A DNA stretch of 64,000 nucleotides from Nematopogon swammerdamellus (GCA_946902875.1 OX336339.1:25761349-25825348); one strand, 5' to 3'. Positions 30,836-41,879 are shown, counted from the first letter of the stretch. Notes: generated by a model not told the origin, from the letters alone. Made by a program: numbers and translations.

Positions 30836-30839
30836 GCGA

Positions 30840-31217
30840 GTTACTAGCACGTTAAATATTTTAAAGGCGAAACACTGAGTCTGGCGGTAAAGATAATAAA
30901 GACGCAGACTTTAATCAATTAAAGGAATAGTTATGTATTTATCAAAATGTATTGCCAAATAATACAGTTTTAGATTCCCATTTTGTTGCATAACGCCAAA
31001 AACACTATTTCAATAATATTATTATTGACAAATATTCATATTCAATATAGGACGTCTCATTAATTTAGTTTTGTTTTATTTAGAAAATAAAGTACACCTA
31101 TGCAAGGATTCTTCCTCATTGGATAATCTTCTTCATTCTTCAGGGGTAATAATATTTTAGAATATTGACTTTTCCAAGTGAAATGACTTGCATATAGGAG
31201 TATTAACGCATTACCTA
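30840..31217. other. unassigned AT-rich tract
   Basis: No gene or known repeat recognised. Confidence 0.4.
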
Positions 31218-31615
31218 GTACAAAAAAAAAATTGTCAAGTGCGAGTTTTACTCGCACACAGAGGGTTCCGTAGAATCCGCTATACCAAACCTGTCAAAAA
31301 ACCATATTCGTTTATATTTTGTCTTTCTATAATGCAAAATATAAATAACTGTGGCGCCATCTAGTATTCAGTAGCGTGAATACTTACTAATCGATTCTTA
31401 GCACGTTTCTTGTATGAGGATCCCCCTTAATTTTTAAATTTTTGCTTTTTTTATTATCTTGACGCAGCCGCCTTAATAACACATATTCTGTAAAAATTTC
31501 AACCGGCTACCTATTACGGTTTAAACGATACAGGCCTAGGACGGACGGACGGACAGACAGACGACGTAGGCTTCGTAATAGACGTCCGTATGAATAGAAA
31601 ACCCTAAAATTTTAA
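31218..31615 (+). mobile_element. family C element, divergent subtype
   Basis: TTGTCAAGTGCGAGTTTTAC, CTGTGGCGCCATCTAGTATTC, TTCAACCGGCTACCTATTAC, GGACGGACGGACAGACAGAC, ACGTAGGCTTCGTAATAG, AACCCTAAAA. The subtype differs in the left third and matches 52175-52840. Confidence 0.75.
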
Positions 31616-31619
31616 ATAC

Positions 31620-32282
31620 TTTACAGAGCCTAATTCGAAGACTCGGAGGTTTAGATCCATAAAATCATAATTTAAACTTCTATAAACGAATCGAATCACC
31701 CGCTTTAGCTTCGCCGCTCAGTCGATCTCCGTCCTAATTGTTATCAATGGCCCCAGTCGATAAGACTCGACGTGTCAAGTAATTGGAACATTGGAAATTA
31801 ATAGAGGAATTTGACGAGGAAGCGCTCCGTCTCCGAGGCAATATGCGGGCCAGATTGATTGGCCACCATCCAAGACTGACTTCACTCGCCGATATCTGAT
31901 TGGGTCCCTCCGACCCAAATGCGACTTGAACTTAATTGATACGTACGAGATCAGCGCGAGCACTGCTCCTATATTGGTATAAATGGATTTGGTTGAATGT
32001 TACGACGTGTGGTGAGTTTTATCGATAAACAGTAATCGATTTTAATGGCTAAGCATTAGTTTTGATATGACCCTGTTTCAGCTGGACGACGTAATATCCC
32101 AGTAACATTTTTACTTCAATGACAATTTTAGGACACCTCGTCAAAAATGTAGGTACTCTACATTTTGACTAAAATATATGTAAAGGAGCGTACTCACCGG
32201 GAGTGATTAGAGAGCAGTTCGAAGCAGATGAAGCTAATGAAGTGGATGAAGCGGCTTCATCCGCTAATGAAACTGACCTCCC
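31620..32282. other. unassigned unique tract
   Basis: 31770-31940 is GC-balanced and free of recognised repeats. 32220-32270 has an imperfect GAAGC/ATGAAG repeat. No gene identified. Confidence 0.4.
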
Positions 32283-32682
32283 TACGGAGTGAAGCGGCGG
32301 GTGACCGAGTGGTCTGGGCGTCGTCGTCGGCTTCTCTTGCGAGAGGTCCGAGGTTCGAATCCGGTCGGCGTGTACCACATGCTGCCAACATAATATGCTG
32401 CTTCACCGAACACCGGTGTACAACTCTAAGGTCCCTTCCATTGTCCCTTACTAGGTGGTAGGCTCAAATTGTACCCGACTGGGTTTATACCACCATATTG
32501 GATGTAAGATGGCCACTTTTATCCTTTAAAACTTTCTCCTTTAATCCAGTATAGCCAGCAATTGAAAGGGAAGTCTCCGGTATGGCACCTACCTATCTTC
32601 TAGGATATTGGCTGATCGAAGCATGTGCTTTGGCCCCTCTGACTCAGCCACACACACCGGATTGCATAAAGAAAAAAATGTT
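32283..32682 (+). mobile_element. SINE-A, full length with tRNA-like head
   Basis: GCGGGTGACCGAGTGGTCTG (A box region), GCGAGAGGTCCGAGG, TTCGAATCCGGTCGG (B box), CATGCTGCCAACATAATATG, ACTAGGTGGTAGGCTC, GATGTAAGATGGCC, and a CCGGATTGCATAAAG end with an A-rich tail. It is the best-ordered A copy here. Confidence 0.8.
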
Positions 32683-32689
32683 TACTATC

Positions 32690-33925
32690 CCAAGAAAAGA
32701 GTGCCATACAAAATTAATATCAGTTTAATCTAAGGAAAACTTATAGATCATATTATTATCATGAACGCTTACGAATTGATGCAATCAATCTCATTCGCCC
32801 GAAAGGTTCATTAAGAACTTTATCAAACCAAATTAAAAAATCTAAAACTAATTAAAAACGTTACCTTGCAGGGCAATGTCTAAGAACATATCAGTTTTCT
32901 CAATCTTAGCGCAAAAATATAAATGAATAATGTTAGTCTAAGCGAGTCTGCTCACGCCATGCAACAATTAGCCGTGTTCACGCACAACACAGCTCGAGAA
33001 TTAATGCAGGAAGTGTTAGTGTTTCATAAATAAACTTGAGTCGAGCTCAGTTGAACCCTGTTACCTTATTTTGTGACGAAGTAGACATTCTATTTCTTGG
33101 CGAAGGATTTTTTACTGATGTATTTCAATCCGATGTTACAATAAATTGACTAAGCCATTGAACTTTTGATGAAACGCTCAGTTGAGTTTTGAATGCAAAG
33201 GGAAGCCATGATTTCCTGGAATCGAAATAGAAATCGAAGAATTATACATGAGACTTAATGTTGTAATGGATCATTAACTTTTAACTGTGCATATAATTGA
33301 GCAGGTAACATAAATTTCATATCACAATTTCTAACCTGTAATATAAACGCGACAGAAGCGACTGCAGTAAAAATATTATCTCCGCAAGGGATTTATAGCG
33401 CGTATGAACTTGAACCGGTGTGTTTTAAAAGCTTTCAGATTTACGATCAATTAAGGAGGACGGTGCTACAAATTACATAACCGTTTCGAGATCGGCTCTG
33501 TAAATCATTAAAGAGATGGCAACAGTAGGAGAGTAAACAAAACAAGGTGTGTTTAAGTTTAGTCCTCCACTTTGAAGGATAAAAGTGGCCGTGTTTATAG
33601 TCGGCACACAAGGTGCTCCGCTCTCTCTCACTCGCTCACAAATTATGTTGTTCTGAACCAATACCTTATGGAGTTTAGAAATATTTTACTTCTTTGTTCC
33701 GTGCAAGCTTTGAGATTGGATAATATTGTTTTAGCATCGTCGTGGTACGTGCGCTTTGCGGTGCACTTCCTGACAAACTATGTATTGTGGGATATTTTAG
33801 ATTTTTGAAAGTCATTGGTCAATATGTTTAAGAGCACGGCGCTCATTCTGTGCTGTGCTGGAAGATACTTATGACATTTCAACTGAACGAAAGAAGTTCA
33901 AAACAGTCGTCGAGCGGCATAAGGA
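32690..33925. other. unassigned tract
   Basis: AT-rich with no repeat family recognised. Short ORFs on both strands near 33473-33808 overlap each other and carry no motif. Confidence 0.4.
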
Positions 33926-33929
33926 TGGG

Positions 33930-34322
33930 CCATACGAAAACCAAATTTCAAAAGAGCCTACAATTCAGCAGTGCTATATATAATCTATAATAAACTACCA
34001 TGGGAAAACTAACCAATAAAACCAGTGAGAACTTTTTAAAACAAGGCTGCAAGAATGGCTCGTTACCCAGAACTTGAATGACCTAAAGATTTTCCAAATA
34101 GGTGTTAACCTTATTAAAATGTACAAGTGTATAATGGAACAAAACTAATCTGTTTATGTAAATGTCATGAATTTTATTATAAATGTATAAATGTGAAATC
34201 GAAATTAGAAAGGTATTTAATTGTATGAATTTTTAGACAATGTAAAGTTCAAGACAAGTTTGCAATGTAATGTAACTTTGTTATTTTATTTACAAATAAA
34301 CGGAATTGTATTGTACTATAAT
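33930..34322 (+). mobile_element. decayed 3' end of a non-LTR retrotransposon
   Basis: 33985-34110 encodes in broken frames a YNKLPW-like word and a PIK/T-F...L-type tail like the end of Jockey/CR1-type RT proteins. An AT-rich 3'UTR follows, ending ACAAATAAACGGAATTGTATTG. Multiple frame breaks. Confidence 0.5.
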
Positions 34323-34329
34323 GTAGACG

Positions 34330-34835
34330 ACCGGCAGTAAAGCAGTCAAATTTTCAACAATGTTTTAGAATTTTTGGGAAAACTAACAGCATAAATATAA
34401 GTATTGTAAAGCTTTTATGCTAATGCTGCTAACAAGTTCGGTGCTTCCGGAGCCAGCTTCCTCGACAGATGATGAAATCCGCCACATGCCGGGCACACTG
34501 CAGCGCGCCTTTGAGAAGCCAACTCTTTGTCGGCCGGCGTCGAGGTTCAAACAATGCGTTTTGTTTGGCGAGGCGTAAAATGCTACTCGACATGATACAG
34601 CCGGCCCACACTCGCTCACATGAGCTGCCCTCCATAGAACAAGCGGCATACTTACAAGCGAATCCTTTACTTTCTCCAACTTTTTAAATGTTCACAAAAA
34701 ATATATGACCGAATCATCAGCACTTTTTGATTACACCGAAACTGATTCTGTGTGTGTGAAACTGGACAATTGTTTATCTGGAAGCTTTTTTAATACACAC
34801 ATATTTTTGGCACTTTTAGAGAAAAACATTCTCAA
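34330..34835 (+). other. unassigned tract with a 51-codon small ORF
   Basis: 34423-34578 reads as a 51-residue ORF starting MLLTSSVLPEPASSTDDEIR. The opposite strand is also open over 34383-34679 (98 codons), so stop-poor GC composition may explain both. No family recognised. Confidence 0.2.
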
Positions 34836-34839
34836 ACAG

Positions 34840-34975
34840 CTTGCTAAAAAAACGCATCCAAATCGGTCCATACGCTGGGAAACTACGATGCCACAGACAG
34901 GCACACAGACAGACAGACGTAGTCGTAAAACTTATAACACCCCTTCTTTTGCGTAGGGGGTTAAAAAACGGATAG
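34840..34975 (+). mobile_element. family E tail fragment
   Basis: AAAAACGCATCCAAATCGG, GGGAAACTACGATGCCAC, CACACAGACAGACAGACG, CTTATAACACCCCTTCTTTT, GCGTAGGGGGTTAAAAAA. Confidence 0.7.
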
Positions 34976-35629
34976 CGTCGTGGGATGTCCGACAGAACGA
35001 CGGAAGCGTATAACCACATAAGAGCTATTCATAAAAAATGGTCTAAGAATAAAATAATAATATAAAGTAACAAAAAAAGTGCTATTTCGTTCCAAAAAGG
35101 TCATAGATCCAGCAGAATGTACAAACGAATACTGATTGCATCTGGACCGAACGCATCATCAACAATATTATCAGTTAATGTCTCTTCACCTACTATCGTT
35201 CCTTTCACTTTCGTTTCACATTTAGGCATGTTTTCACGTCTATGGTCGCCGTTCACGAAAGTAACCGCTTCGATTCTCATGCTAATAACCTCCCCGCTCC
35301 GGGCCGTGTCCCACGTCCCGCCCGGCCGGCTCTGAGAGTGATATCTTCATTGGAATCATCGGCTGCTCACTTTGTTTGCCTTCTTTGATATCTGATACAG
35401 TGTTGATTTTAGTGTCATCAGCTGTGGCGGAGAGTTTTGATTTTGATAATTTGAGAATTAATTTGATCGTAGTTATATATATTTTGTTAGTGGCCGTCTT
35501 TCCCCCATAACATTGCTTATACACCGTTATAAGTAGATAAGTGCCATATAGGATCACTCTTGTGTCTGTCTGTCTGTTCGTCTGTCACAGCTATTTTCTC
35601 CGAATCTACTGGACGAAATAATTTGGTAC
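34976..35629 (-). other. unassigned tract with two adjacent minus-strand open frames
   Basis: On the minus strand a frame ending at 35282 contains KLSATADDTKINTVSDIKEG. A second frame, offset, runs 35280-35101 (59 residues from an ATG: MRIEAVTFVNGDHRRENMPK). Both have protein-like composition. They could be fragments of one coding sequence separated by a frame break or intron, or chance. No family recognised. Confidence 0.25.
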
Positions 35630-35632
35630 ATT

Positions 35633-35902
35633 TTCGGTTACGCTAAGATGTGGCTGTCATACAAACCGAATTGTTCCGCGAGCCGAAATAAAGGTACGGT
35701 AGCGGGCCTCGCCATTAGTTCCTTACTTTCATCGAGAAGGTTTATTGTTTACTTGAATGTAACTCGGCCTTTGACCTCGCTCTTAGTTACTTTCATCGAG
35801 AAGGTTTGTCATTTACCTGAACGCAGCTCGGCCTTCTTTTTTTACCTAATGTCTTCTTTTAAATACGAATTTCACGCGAGCGAAGCCGCGGGCAAAAGCT
35901 AG
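35633..35902 (+). mobile_element. H1 Helitron 3' half with internal expansion
   Basis: GGTTACGCTAAGATGTGG, CATACAAACCGAATTGTTCC, GGTACGGTAGCGGGC, two tandem copies of TTACTTTCATCGAGAAGG plus TGAACTCGGCC-type sequence, then TTTCACGCGAGCGAAGCCGC, GGGCAAAAGCTAG (ends 35902, followed by T). Confidence 0.75.
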
Positions 35903-36339
35903 TACCTAAGAGAATATAAAACCGGGACCTACTCACGGAGAATTCAACAGCTTAATTCAAGACAAGCAAACACTACCAAACACAATCTCGGCACGAAGGC
36001 GTTGCTTTAGTTCTTTTATAGCAAACCGGAAGACGGGAAACGGAAGTCCCACTCGGCTGTTTCAACGCGTAGTCTTTTGTTTGTACCGCGGGTATTTACA
36101 CAGTGGTGTCATTTCCGTCTTGATATCAATCAAGTGTGTTCGCTTTTGTGATGTTATCTACCGTTTAATAGATCTTGTACATTCATCAGTTTATTTCATC
36201 CTGATGAACGTATGTAGATTAACTACATATATGTGTACATATCGTCACGCCTGTTACCCAATGGAGTAGGCAGGGACAAAGGATCTCCACGTGCAACGAT
36301 CCTGGCACACCTCTGCCGTAGTTTAAGTATACGATTCCG
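35903..36339. other. unassigned tract with a short repeat fragment
   Basis: 36243-36330 (CGTCACGCCTGTTACCC, GGAGTAGGCAGGGAC, CACACCTCTGCCGTAG) looks like a short lepidopteran repeat fragment. The rest is unassigned. Confidence 0.4.
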
Positions 36340-36656
36340 TTTTTTTTTTTAATGTAAATTATCAAAAAGAATTGAAAAGTTATTTACTTAGTCGGCCTTT
36401 TTATAATTACGAAGATTTTTTTAATAATTTTAATTGTAATTTATAGTTCGTTAATTATAATTATAGTTTGTATTAAGAATAATTTTTTTTTTAAATAATT
36501 ATATTGTTAAAATTTTAAAAATCAATATACCTGTTAATAATGTATTTGTATTGTTGTTATTGTAGATTAAGTTATTATAACACTTTAATTAAATTTGTGT
36601 TACAATGTACAGCTCCTGTGAGCTCTTAAACATAAAATAAATAAATAAATAAATCC
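36340..36656 (+). mobile_element. AT-rich 3' end resembling a LINE 3'UTR
   Basis: Very AT-rich sequence ending CAGCTCCTGTGAGCTC, TTAAACATAAAATAAATAAA and a short (AAAT)n tail. Typical of LINE 3' ends, but no coding part is attached. Confidence 0.4.
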
Positions 36657-36664
36657 CGATTAAA

Positions 36665-36805
36665 CCAGCTTTCTAATAAAAAGACCGCATCCAAATCGGT
36701 CCATGCGTTTGGGAGCTACTATGCCACAGACAGACACAGCCATACACACATACACACACGTTAAACTTATAATACCCCTCTTTTTTCGTCGGCGGTTAAA
36801 AATAA
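36665..36805 (+). mobile_element. family E tail fragment
   Basis: AGACCGCATCCAAATCGGTC, TTTGGGAGCTACTATGCCAC, ACACACACGTTAAACTTATA, CCTCTTTTTTCGTCGGCGG, TTAAAAAT. The palindromic core is absent. Confidence 0.75.
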
Positions 36806-37127
36806 TTAAAAAAAAGAAAGAAATGATAAATAAATGATTACTTTCGAATTTATCATCGCACGCAAAGATAAATTAACTGCATAAACGGAGGAGATAGCTG
36901 CAATATTGTCTTGCGGGAAAATGGAAGAAAACCATATCGCCTAAATTTACTGTCCGAAGCCATGAATATTTTGTTGTAGGTACTAGACATAATGCAAGAA
37001 TAACGAGTCTGGCTGTCCGAATATTACCTTCTTACATTTTATTTGTGCACTTTATTGCTTTGAAATAATTCCTTGAACATGAACAGACGAAGTCTGCTCT
37101 CTCATTGAGTTTTGAACAAGTTCGGTT
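36806..37127. other. unassigned tract
   Basis: No repeat or gene recognised. Confidence 0.4.
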
Positions 37128-37385
37128 TCGTACCCCGTACGGAAGCGTATTAATAAGCCTACAACGTTTGTCTGTCTGTCTGTCTGTCCGTCCGTCCGTC
37201 GTCGGCTCGACGGCTGTATCTTTGGTATCGTAATAGCTAGCTAGTTGAAATTATCACGAAATATGTGTTGTTTTGGCGGATATAACAACAAATAAAAAAA
37301 AATTCAAAGTGAACAACTAAGGGAGGAACCTGTTATTTCAATGTTTTTTTTTGTGGTGCGGTAAACGAGTCCAAGTGAAAAGGAT
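37128..37385 (-). mobile_element. family C copy, diverged
   Basis: CCCCGTACGGAAGCGTATT, GTCTGTCTGTCTGTCCGTCC, GGCTGTATCTTTGGTATCG, GGCGGATATAACAACAAA, TTGTGGTGCGG. The hairpin end is decayed. Confidence 0.65.
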
Positions 37386-37570
37386 ATTCTCCGGATAAGG
37401 ATATCCTCAGGGACTCTGGGTCCTAATGGGTAGAGAAGATAAATACAATGGGGCCGATATTGACAAATAATTGTTGAAAGACCTAAACAACATTTAAGAA
37501 ATTATTAAAATAACCCCTTTGTGTCTGATATCATTTTTCCCCCTCTTGGTTCGGCGCGACGAAGCGTGCA

Positions 37571-37718
37571 GGTTATTTTATTTAATTCAATGATCGATGT
37601 TCATGGGCGGAGCGCGACGGTTCCGATGCATTTCAATATGTCCCACAAGACTCAGTACAACCGTACCCGAGCAGCCACCCGTGACAACACTCATCAGCTT
37701 GCTATACGTTACGTGAAG
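37571..37718 (+). other. candidate coding exon, unassigned
   Basis: Open frame preceded by a TTTTTCCCCCTCTTG tract and a GTGCAG acceptor-like site (37563-37570), and followed by AAG|GTAAAT, a good donor. It encodes MSHKTQYNRTRAATRDNTHQ near its end, with varied, coding-like codons. The family C element starts 4-8 bases past the donor. No family recognised. Could be chance. Confidence 0.25.
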
Positions 37719-37721
37719 GTA

Positions 37722-37905
37722 AATAAAACCGGCCAAGGGCGAGTCGAACTCGCGCACCGAGGGTTCCCTGTCGCCATGTCATGTTCAACGCCACTCACGC
37801 CATGGATTAGTTAAAATGCTTCATACTCTTTTCGGTAGATGGCGCGCATACACTTTATTTCAACGGGCTACCTATTACGGTTCAAGAGAATACAGAGAGA
37901 TACAG
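37722..37905 (+). mobile_element. family C, internally deleted
   Basis: AAACCGGCCAAGGGCGAG, GGTAGATGGCGCGCATACAC, then directly TTTCAACGGGCTACCTATTA. The ATTCACGGG and ATAACAACA sections are missing. Confidence 0.75.
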
Positions 37906-38035
37906 TTTTTAACCCCCGACGAAAAAAACGGAGGGGTGTTATAAGTTTGACATGTGTGTGTGGGGGTGTGTGTGTGTGTGTGGCATCGTAGCTCCCAAAC
38001 GGATGGCCCGATTTGGATGCGGTTTTTTTATTATG
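37906..38035 (-). mobile_element. family E tail fragment
   Basis: TTTTAACCCCCGACGAAAAA, GTGTTATAAGTTTGACATG, GTGTGTGTGTGTGTGG, CATCGTAGCTCCCAAACGG, GATTTGGATGCGGTTTTT. Its (GT)n stretch corresponds to the CACACA stretch of other copies. Confidence 0.75.
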
Positions 38036-38059
38036 AAACTTGTTTTCATTACTTCCTTT

Positions 38060-38205
38060 TCCAAATTATTTGGATATTACTATTACTTTCACACATTTAT
38101 TTCGTCATTACTTTTACTTTTACACATTTATTTCAAAACTACTATTACTTTCACACATTTATTTTGACATTACTCTTACTTCCACATTTATTTCCTAAAA
38201 TGCAT
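38060..38205 (+). repeat. minisatellite of about 40-base units
   Basis: About four imperfect copies of ATTACTTTYACACATTTATTT separated by short AT-rich spacers. Confidence 0.65.
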
Positions 38206-38761
38206 CTCATGCAAACTTATTTTTCCCAACAAGTTTCGTCCTCTTGTTGCGCAATCGTTTTTGACTTAAACTTTATGTACTCCAATCTCATCTGGAAATT
38301 TCCCAGCGTCGCGACGCCGGCAGAGGCCTCGGGGTCTCGCGACGCCGACGCTCGCGTCGCACATATCTAATTTAGATACCGTGGAAGATACAGAAAACAA
38401 ATCACGCTTGCAAAAACGTCCGGCGCTGCCCCGCCGCCGCCTCTTTCAAATGCAAATGGCGATATTAAATTTGCAATTTAGGCCGTGATAGCGACAAAAC
38501 GTCGTCGTTCGCGAGGTTCAACACGATCGCAGAATGACGGGGAGGAAGCATATTGTGCTGGGAATTAGCCCCGCCATCTTACGGGAGATGGCTTAATTCG
38601 CTCACCTCTGGCGTTTAGGGTAAACACTTTTAAGTTGATAAAAGGACGCCACTTAGAGGCGTAAAGTATTAATTTCCTTACAAGAATACTTGATTATTAA
38701 AATTAGTGCTTCTTGAAATAAGGTTTTTAGGACTTAGGTACGTGTGTGTTAATAGGTCTGT
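38206..38761. other. unassigned tract with CG-rich stretch
   Basis: 38305-38365 has CG-rich partly inverted words (GTCGCGACGCCGG / TCTCGCGACGCCGACG). 38400-38620 is GC-balanced and unassigned. No gene recognised. Confidence 0.4.
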
Positions 38762-38781
38762 CTCCGTCGTACGGGACCCTA

Positions 38782-39661
38782 ATAAATAAATAAAAATAAA
38801 AAACCATTTATTGAGTGTGATAAACATTTGCATACAGAGCAGTAATACTTAGTCTAACCTAATACATTTATTTACATGATTTATGTTGTTGCTGACTGGT
38901 GTAACGGTGCTTACTCAAAAGGCAAGGGGTATTGCATACGAGCAATCTCTTACCCCCTTCCTAAGTGATATAATCTGCTTATTTGACATCTCTTTTGCGG
39001 TCAGACTTCATTTAGTGGCAGAAATTAACAATACAAAATTTACAATTATGAAACAATAAAATATAAATATAAATATGAATCAAATATTTGAATTTGAATT
39101 TTGAATTTGAAACAGCAAGACTAACATAACAAAAAAAAAAAAAACAAAAAACCAACAAACTACCCACAGGGAACTACCCACCTACAACTATTTGTCGATT
39201 TTGATCATTTGCATAATACATAAAAAATTCAGAAATTAGCAGAGGTAGTGAGATTTGAGTTTATTTTTAAACGATTCAAGCCTTGGCACGTTTCTGATTT
39301 CGATTGGCAGTGCATTCCAAAGTCGAGGAGCCTGCACAGCATATGATCTGCTCATGAAGCGTGAACAGTGCTTAGGGATTTGGAGAATTCCTGTGTCGGA
39401 GGATCTCAGTGGTCGCCCATGCTGTGAAAGTGGAACTATCATCTCTCGTATGTACTCTGGTATCTTTGTATCACTCAGACTTTTGTACAAAAAGCAAAGA
39501 ATATGCATATTACGACGGTCACGGATCCTGAGCCAACCCAATTCCCTCCTATAGTGTGAGACATGATCATACTTCCTGAGATTGTAAATGTACCTAATAC
39601 AGGCATTCTGCACCCTTTCCAGTTTTTCTACTAGTTCACATGTTAGATCAAGGAAACAAAT
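38782..39661 (-). mobile_element. 5'-truncated non-LTR retrotransposon with target-site duplication
   Basis: Post-RT coding region (39236-39657), then an AT-rich 3'UTR of about 450 bases ending in an (AAAT)n tail on the minus strand. GACCCTA at 38775-38781 recurs at 39662-39668 as the target-site duplication. Confidence 0.8.
39236..39657 (-). pseudogene. non-LTR retrotransposon RT C-terminal region, 5' truncated
   Basis: Open on the minus strand from the insertion edge to its own stop. It reads LDLTCELVEKLERVQNACIR, YIYNLRKYDHVSHYRR, RRNMHILCFLYK, APRLWNALPIEIRN, SFKNKLKSHYLC. This RVQNACIRYIY ... LWNALP ... SF..KLK pattern is the usual C-terminus after the RT in CR1/Jockey-type LINEs. The frame is intact over about 140 codons, suggesting a fairly recent insertion, but the RT catalytic core and endonuclease are absent. 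Clade uncertain. Confidence 0.85.
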
Positions 39662-39720
39662 GACCCTATTACTAAGCCTACGCCGTCTGTCTGTCTCTCC
39701 AAGGGTTGTATCTCAACCAC

Positions 39721-40254
39721 TGGCGGCCGGTCCTAAAGTGCGCCCGTGCGCCGCACTACCATACCACGAGAAGTCTTCACTTCACTCAAACTAAATAATA
39801 TCTTACAATACAACATACCTACATTAAAACCATAAAGATCGTACTCCAAATAAATACGAATGTGAATTCGACCTTATTTTATAGATCACAAGGCACGTTT
39901 TTGCGAGTAAATCCGCGCCCCGTGCGGAATCGAACAACGCACGCGGGTCTCCCATCTGAATGTATGGGGATCGGCAAAACACCGCTGGCGCGTGAGACAA
40001 AAGATACTTCATAGAAACAGTATGGGCCGAAATGGAGTTCTGCGTGCGGCGCACGAGCGCCAAACAAGGACGCTATATCATGAATAGCCGCGCGTGCGAC
40101 ACGTCGCGAGCGATTCCTTTGCACGAGTCCGTCTACCTAGAGTCAGCGCGCTGTCATGTGATGTCACATACCCGTTAGCGCGCGAATATTTAAAATGGGA
40201 TATGTTTAGGTTTTGTGCTTTCTGTCAAGTGATACTGTGAATTAAGTGGTGCCG
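39721..40254. other. unassigned tract
   Basis: 40020-40180 is CG-rich (GTGCGGCGCACGAGCGCC, GCGACACGTCGCGAGCG) and might be regulatory. No gene recognised. Confidence 0.35.
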
Positions 40255-40340
40255 ATATTTGCCTAAGAGTTGGTTAAAGGTAAGGCTTTACAATCAGGTG
40301 ATCCCGGGTTCAATTCCTACTTAAAAATTTTTTTTATAAG
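40255..40340 (+). repeat. tRNA-like remnant followed by T run
   Basis: AAGAGTTGGTTAAAGG (A-box-like) and CGGGTTCAATTCC (B-box-like, about 40307-40319), then AAAAATTTTTTTTATAAG. Stems pair weakly. Likely a SINE head or tRNA pseudogene, similar in layout to 3048-3137. Confidence 0.35.
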
Positions 40341-40689
40341 TAAATTTTTTAAGTATTTTTGGGACATTGCTATTGTTTTCTTTTTGGAAGCTGCAGTAGT
40401 GTTGTGTCCTATGGGTGTGTTCATAAAGGTACTATAAATGAGTTAAAAAACTTGTTTGGATTTATTTTCTTGTTTTTTGCAACTCATTGAGTGTCTTGAG
40501 AATATTCATATTAGGTACGTACATAATACAACGCAGGGGTTTAAAAAATTCGGAAGTCGCGATCTTAAAATAATATTGGGAATGTGTTGGGAAATTTGGT
40601 ATTTAAGAGGTACCTAGGTACTTAGCGCACTACCGATCACTGAAGTCACCAGCCGCCACTGATCTCAACCGTACTCATGTATATCAACT
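40341..40689. other. unassigned AT-rich tract
   Basis: No repeat or gene recognised. Confidence 0.4.
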
Positions 40690-40998
40690 GTAACTCAACC
40701 GACTCTTGAATCGTAATAGGTAGCCCGTTGAAATTTTCCCAGAATATGTGTTATTATGGCCGATATAACAACAAATAATAAAAATAAGAAAACGTAAAAA
40801 AATCACCAGGGTCCCCATAGAAGAAACTAAAAAGTGTATGCGCGCCATCTACCGAAAAGAGAATGAATCATTTTAACTAATAGCTGTGGTGAATAGCGAC
40901 ACCTATCTCACACATAGATGGCGTGAGTGGCGCTGACCATGACATGACGATACGGAACCCTCGGTGCGCGAGTTCGACTTGCACTTGGCCGGTTTTTT
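40690..40998 (-). mobile_element. family C, missing GGGTTCCG end
   Basis: TTGAATCGTAATAGGTAGCC, GGCCGATATAACAACAAA, CGCCATCTACCGAAAAGAG, CACATAGATGGCGTGAGTGG, ACTTGCACTTGGCCGG plus a T run. Confidence 0.8.
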
Positions 40999-40999
40999 G

Positions 41000-41274
41000 T
41001 AATTGAATTGGAAAAAATTACGTGCATGCCTTCATCCACTGCTCCATGGTTCGGATTCCATGTCAAAATGTATGTCCACCGGGTTGACTGGAGGAAATTG
41101 CCTAAGGCAATAAGTTGGCCGAGGACCACTCGGCCACCCCAGCACATTTCTAAAGATATTTTTTTAAGATATTTCTTCTAGTCAAACTTAGGATGGTTGA
41201 GACGTGCGTGGCAGTGAAAGATACATAAGTAGCCAAATAAAATAATGAAATAATTTGAAAAAAAAAAATTGTTT
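41000..41274. other. tract with tRNA-like words
   Basis: GGTTCGGATTCCATG at 41049 and the inverted A-box-like CCACTCGGCCACCCCAGC near 41126-41143 suggest SINE-derived debris with rearranged parts. TGACTGGAGGAAATTGCC also recalls the LINE 3'UTR word at 49628. Confidence 0.35.
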
Positions 41275-41385
41275 TGGCTATATGGACCGGTATGGCACCT
41301 ACCTTCTCGAAGGTGATATTGGCTGGTCGGAGCATGCGCTTTGGCCCCTCCGACTCAGCCACCCATACCGGATTACATAAGAAGT
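41275..41385 (+). mobile_element. SINE-A 3' fragment
   Basis: GACCGGTATGGCACCTACC, TCTCGAAGGTGATATTGGCT, CTTTGGCCCCTCCGACTCAG, ACCGGATTACATAAG. Confidence 0.75.
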
Positions 41386-41879
41386 ACTTCATAATTTCAT
41401 ACAAAAATACTTAAGATATTGCACTACGTAAACTCGTATCAATATTGATCAACTAGTAAAAGGAACTACTAACGCAACAATCTTATCCAAAACGAGATGC
41501 CTATTGTTCCTTTTAATTATGGCATTGGCTGCCTCGCCCCAGCCGGCGATGAAGCCGTCTCAGATTCTTTTTAATTTTCTTAATCGAAGCTCGCCCTGGG
41601 GCAGCCATTTGTTCGCAGCGAGACAGGAAATGTACAAATCGCGTTACTCCGCAGGCCGTGAGCGCTTCTCGATAACAGATTCCAGGCGATAAATTAAGAT
41701 CTGCTAAGTCGCCCCGTTCGGCCGCTTCCTCTGTTGTCTTTGGGGCGACGGCGGACTTTTTGCAAGAATTGTTCACGGTTGGATTAACTAGGTGGGATTG
41801 TGGTGGGGTCCTGGGAATGTGATAATTGTGGAGATAGTACATGATTCAACTGCGAAAAGTTTTCTTTTGAGATGGAAGT
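41386..41879. other. unassigned tract
   Basis: 41520-41770 is GC-balanced and open in places on both strands (62 codons plus, 109 codons minus). No motif recognised. Confidence 0.35.

Larger units (their letters stand above)
38762..39720 (-). mobile_element. family C fragment split by a LINE
   Basis: Left: CTCCGTCGTACGGGACCCTA. Right (39662 on): GACCCTATTACTAAGCCTAC, GCCGTCTGTCTGTC. The two halves join correctly if the LINE between them is removed. Confidence 0.75.
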
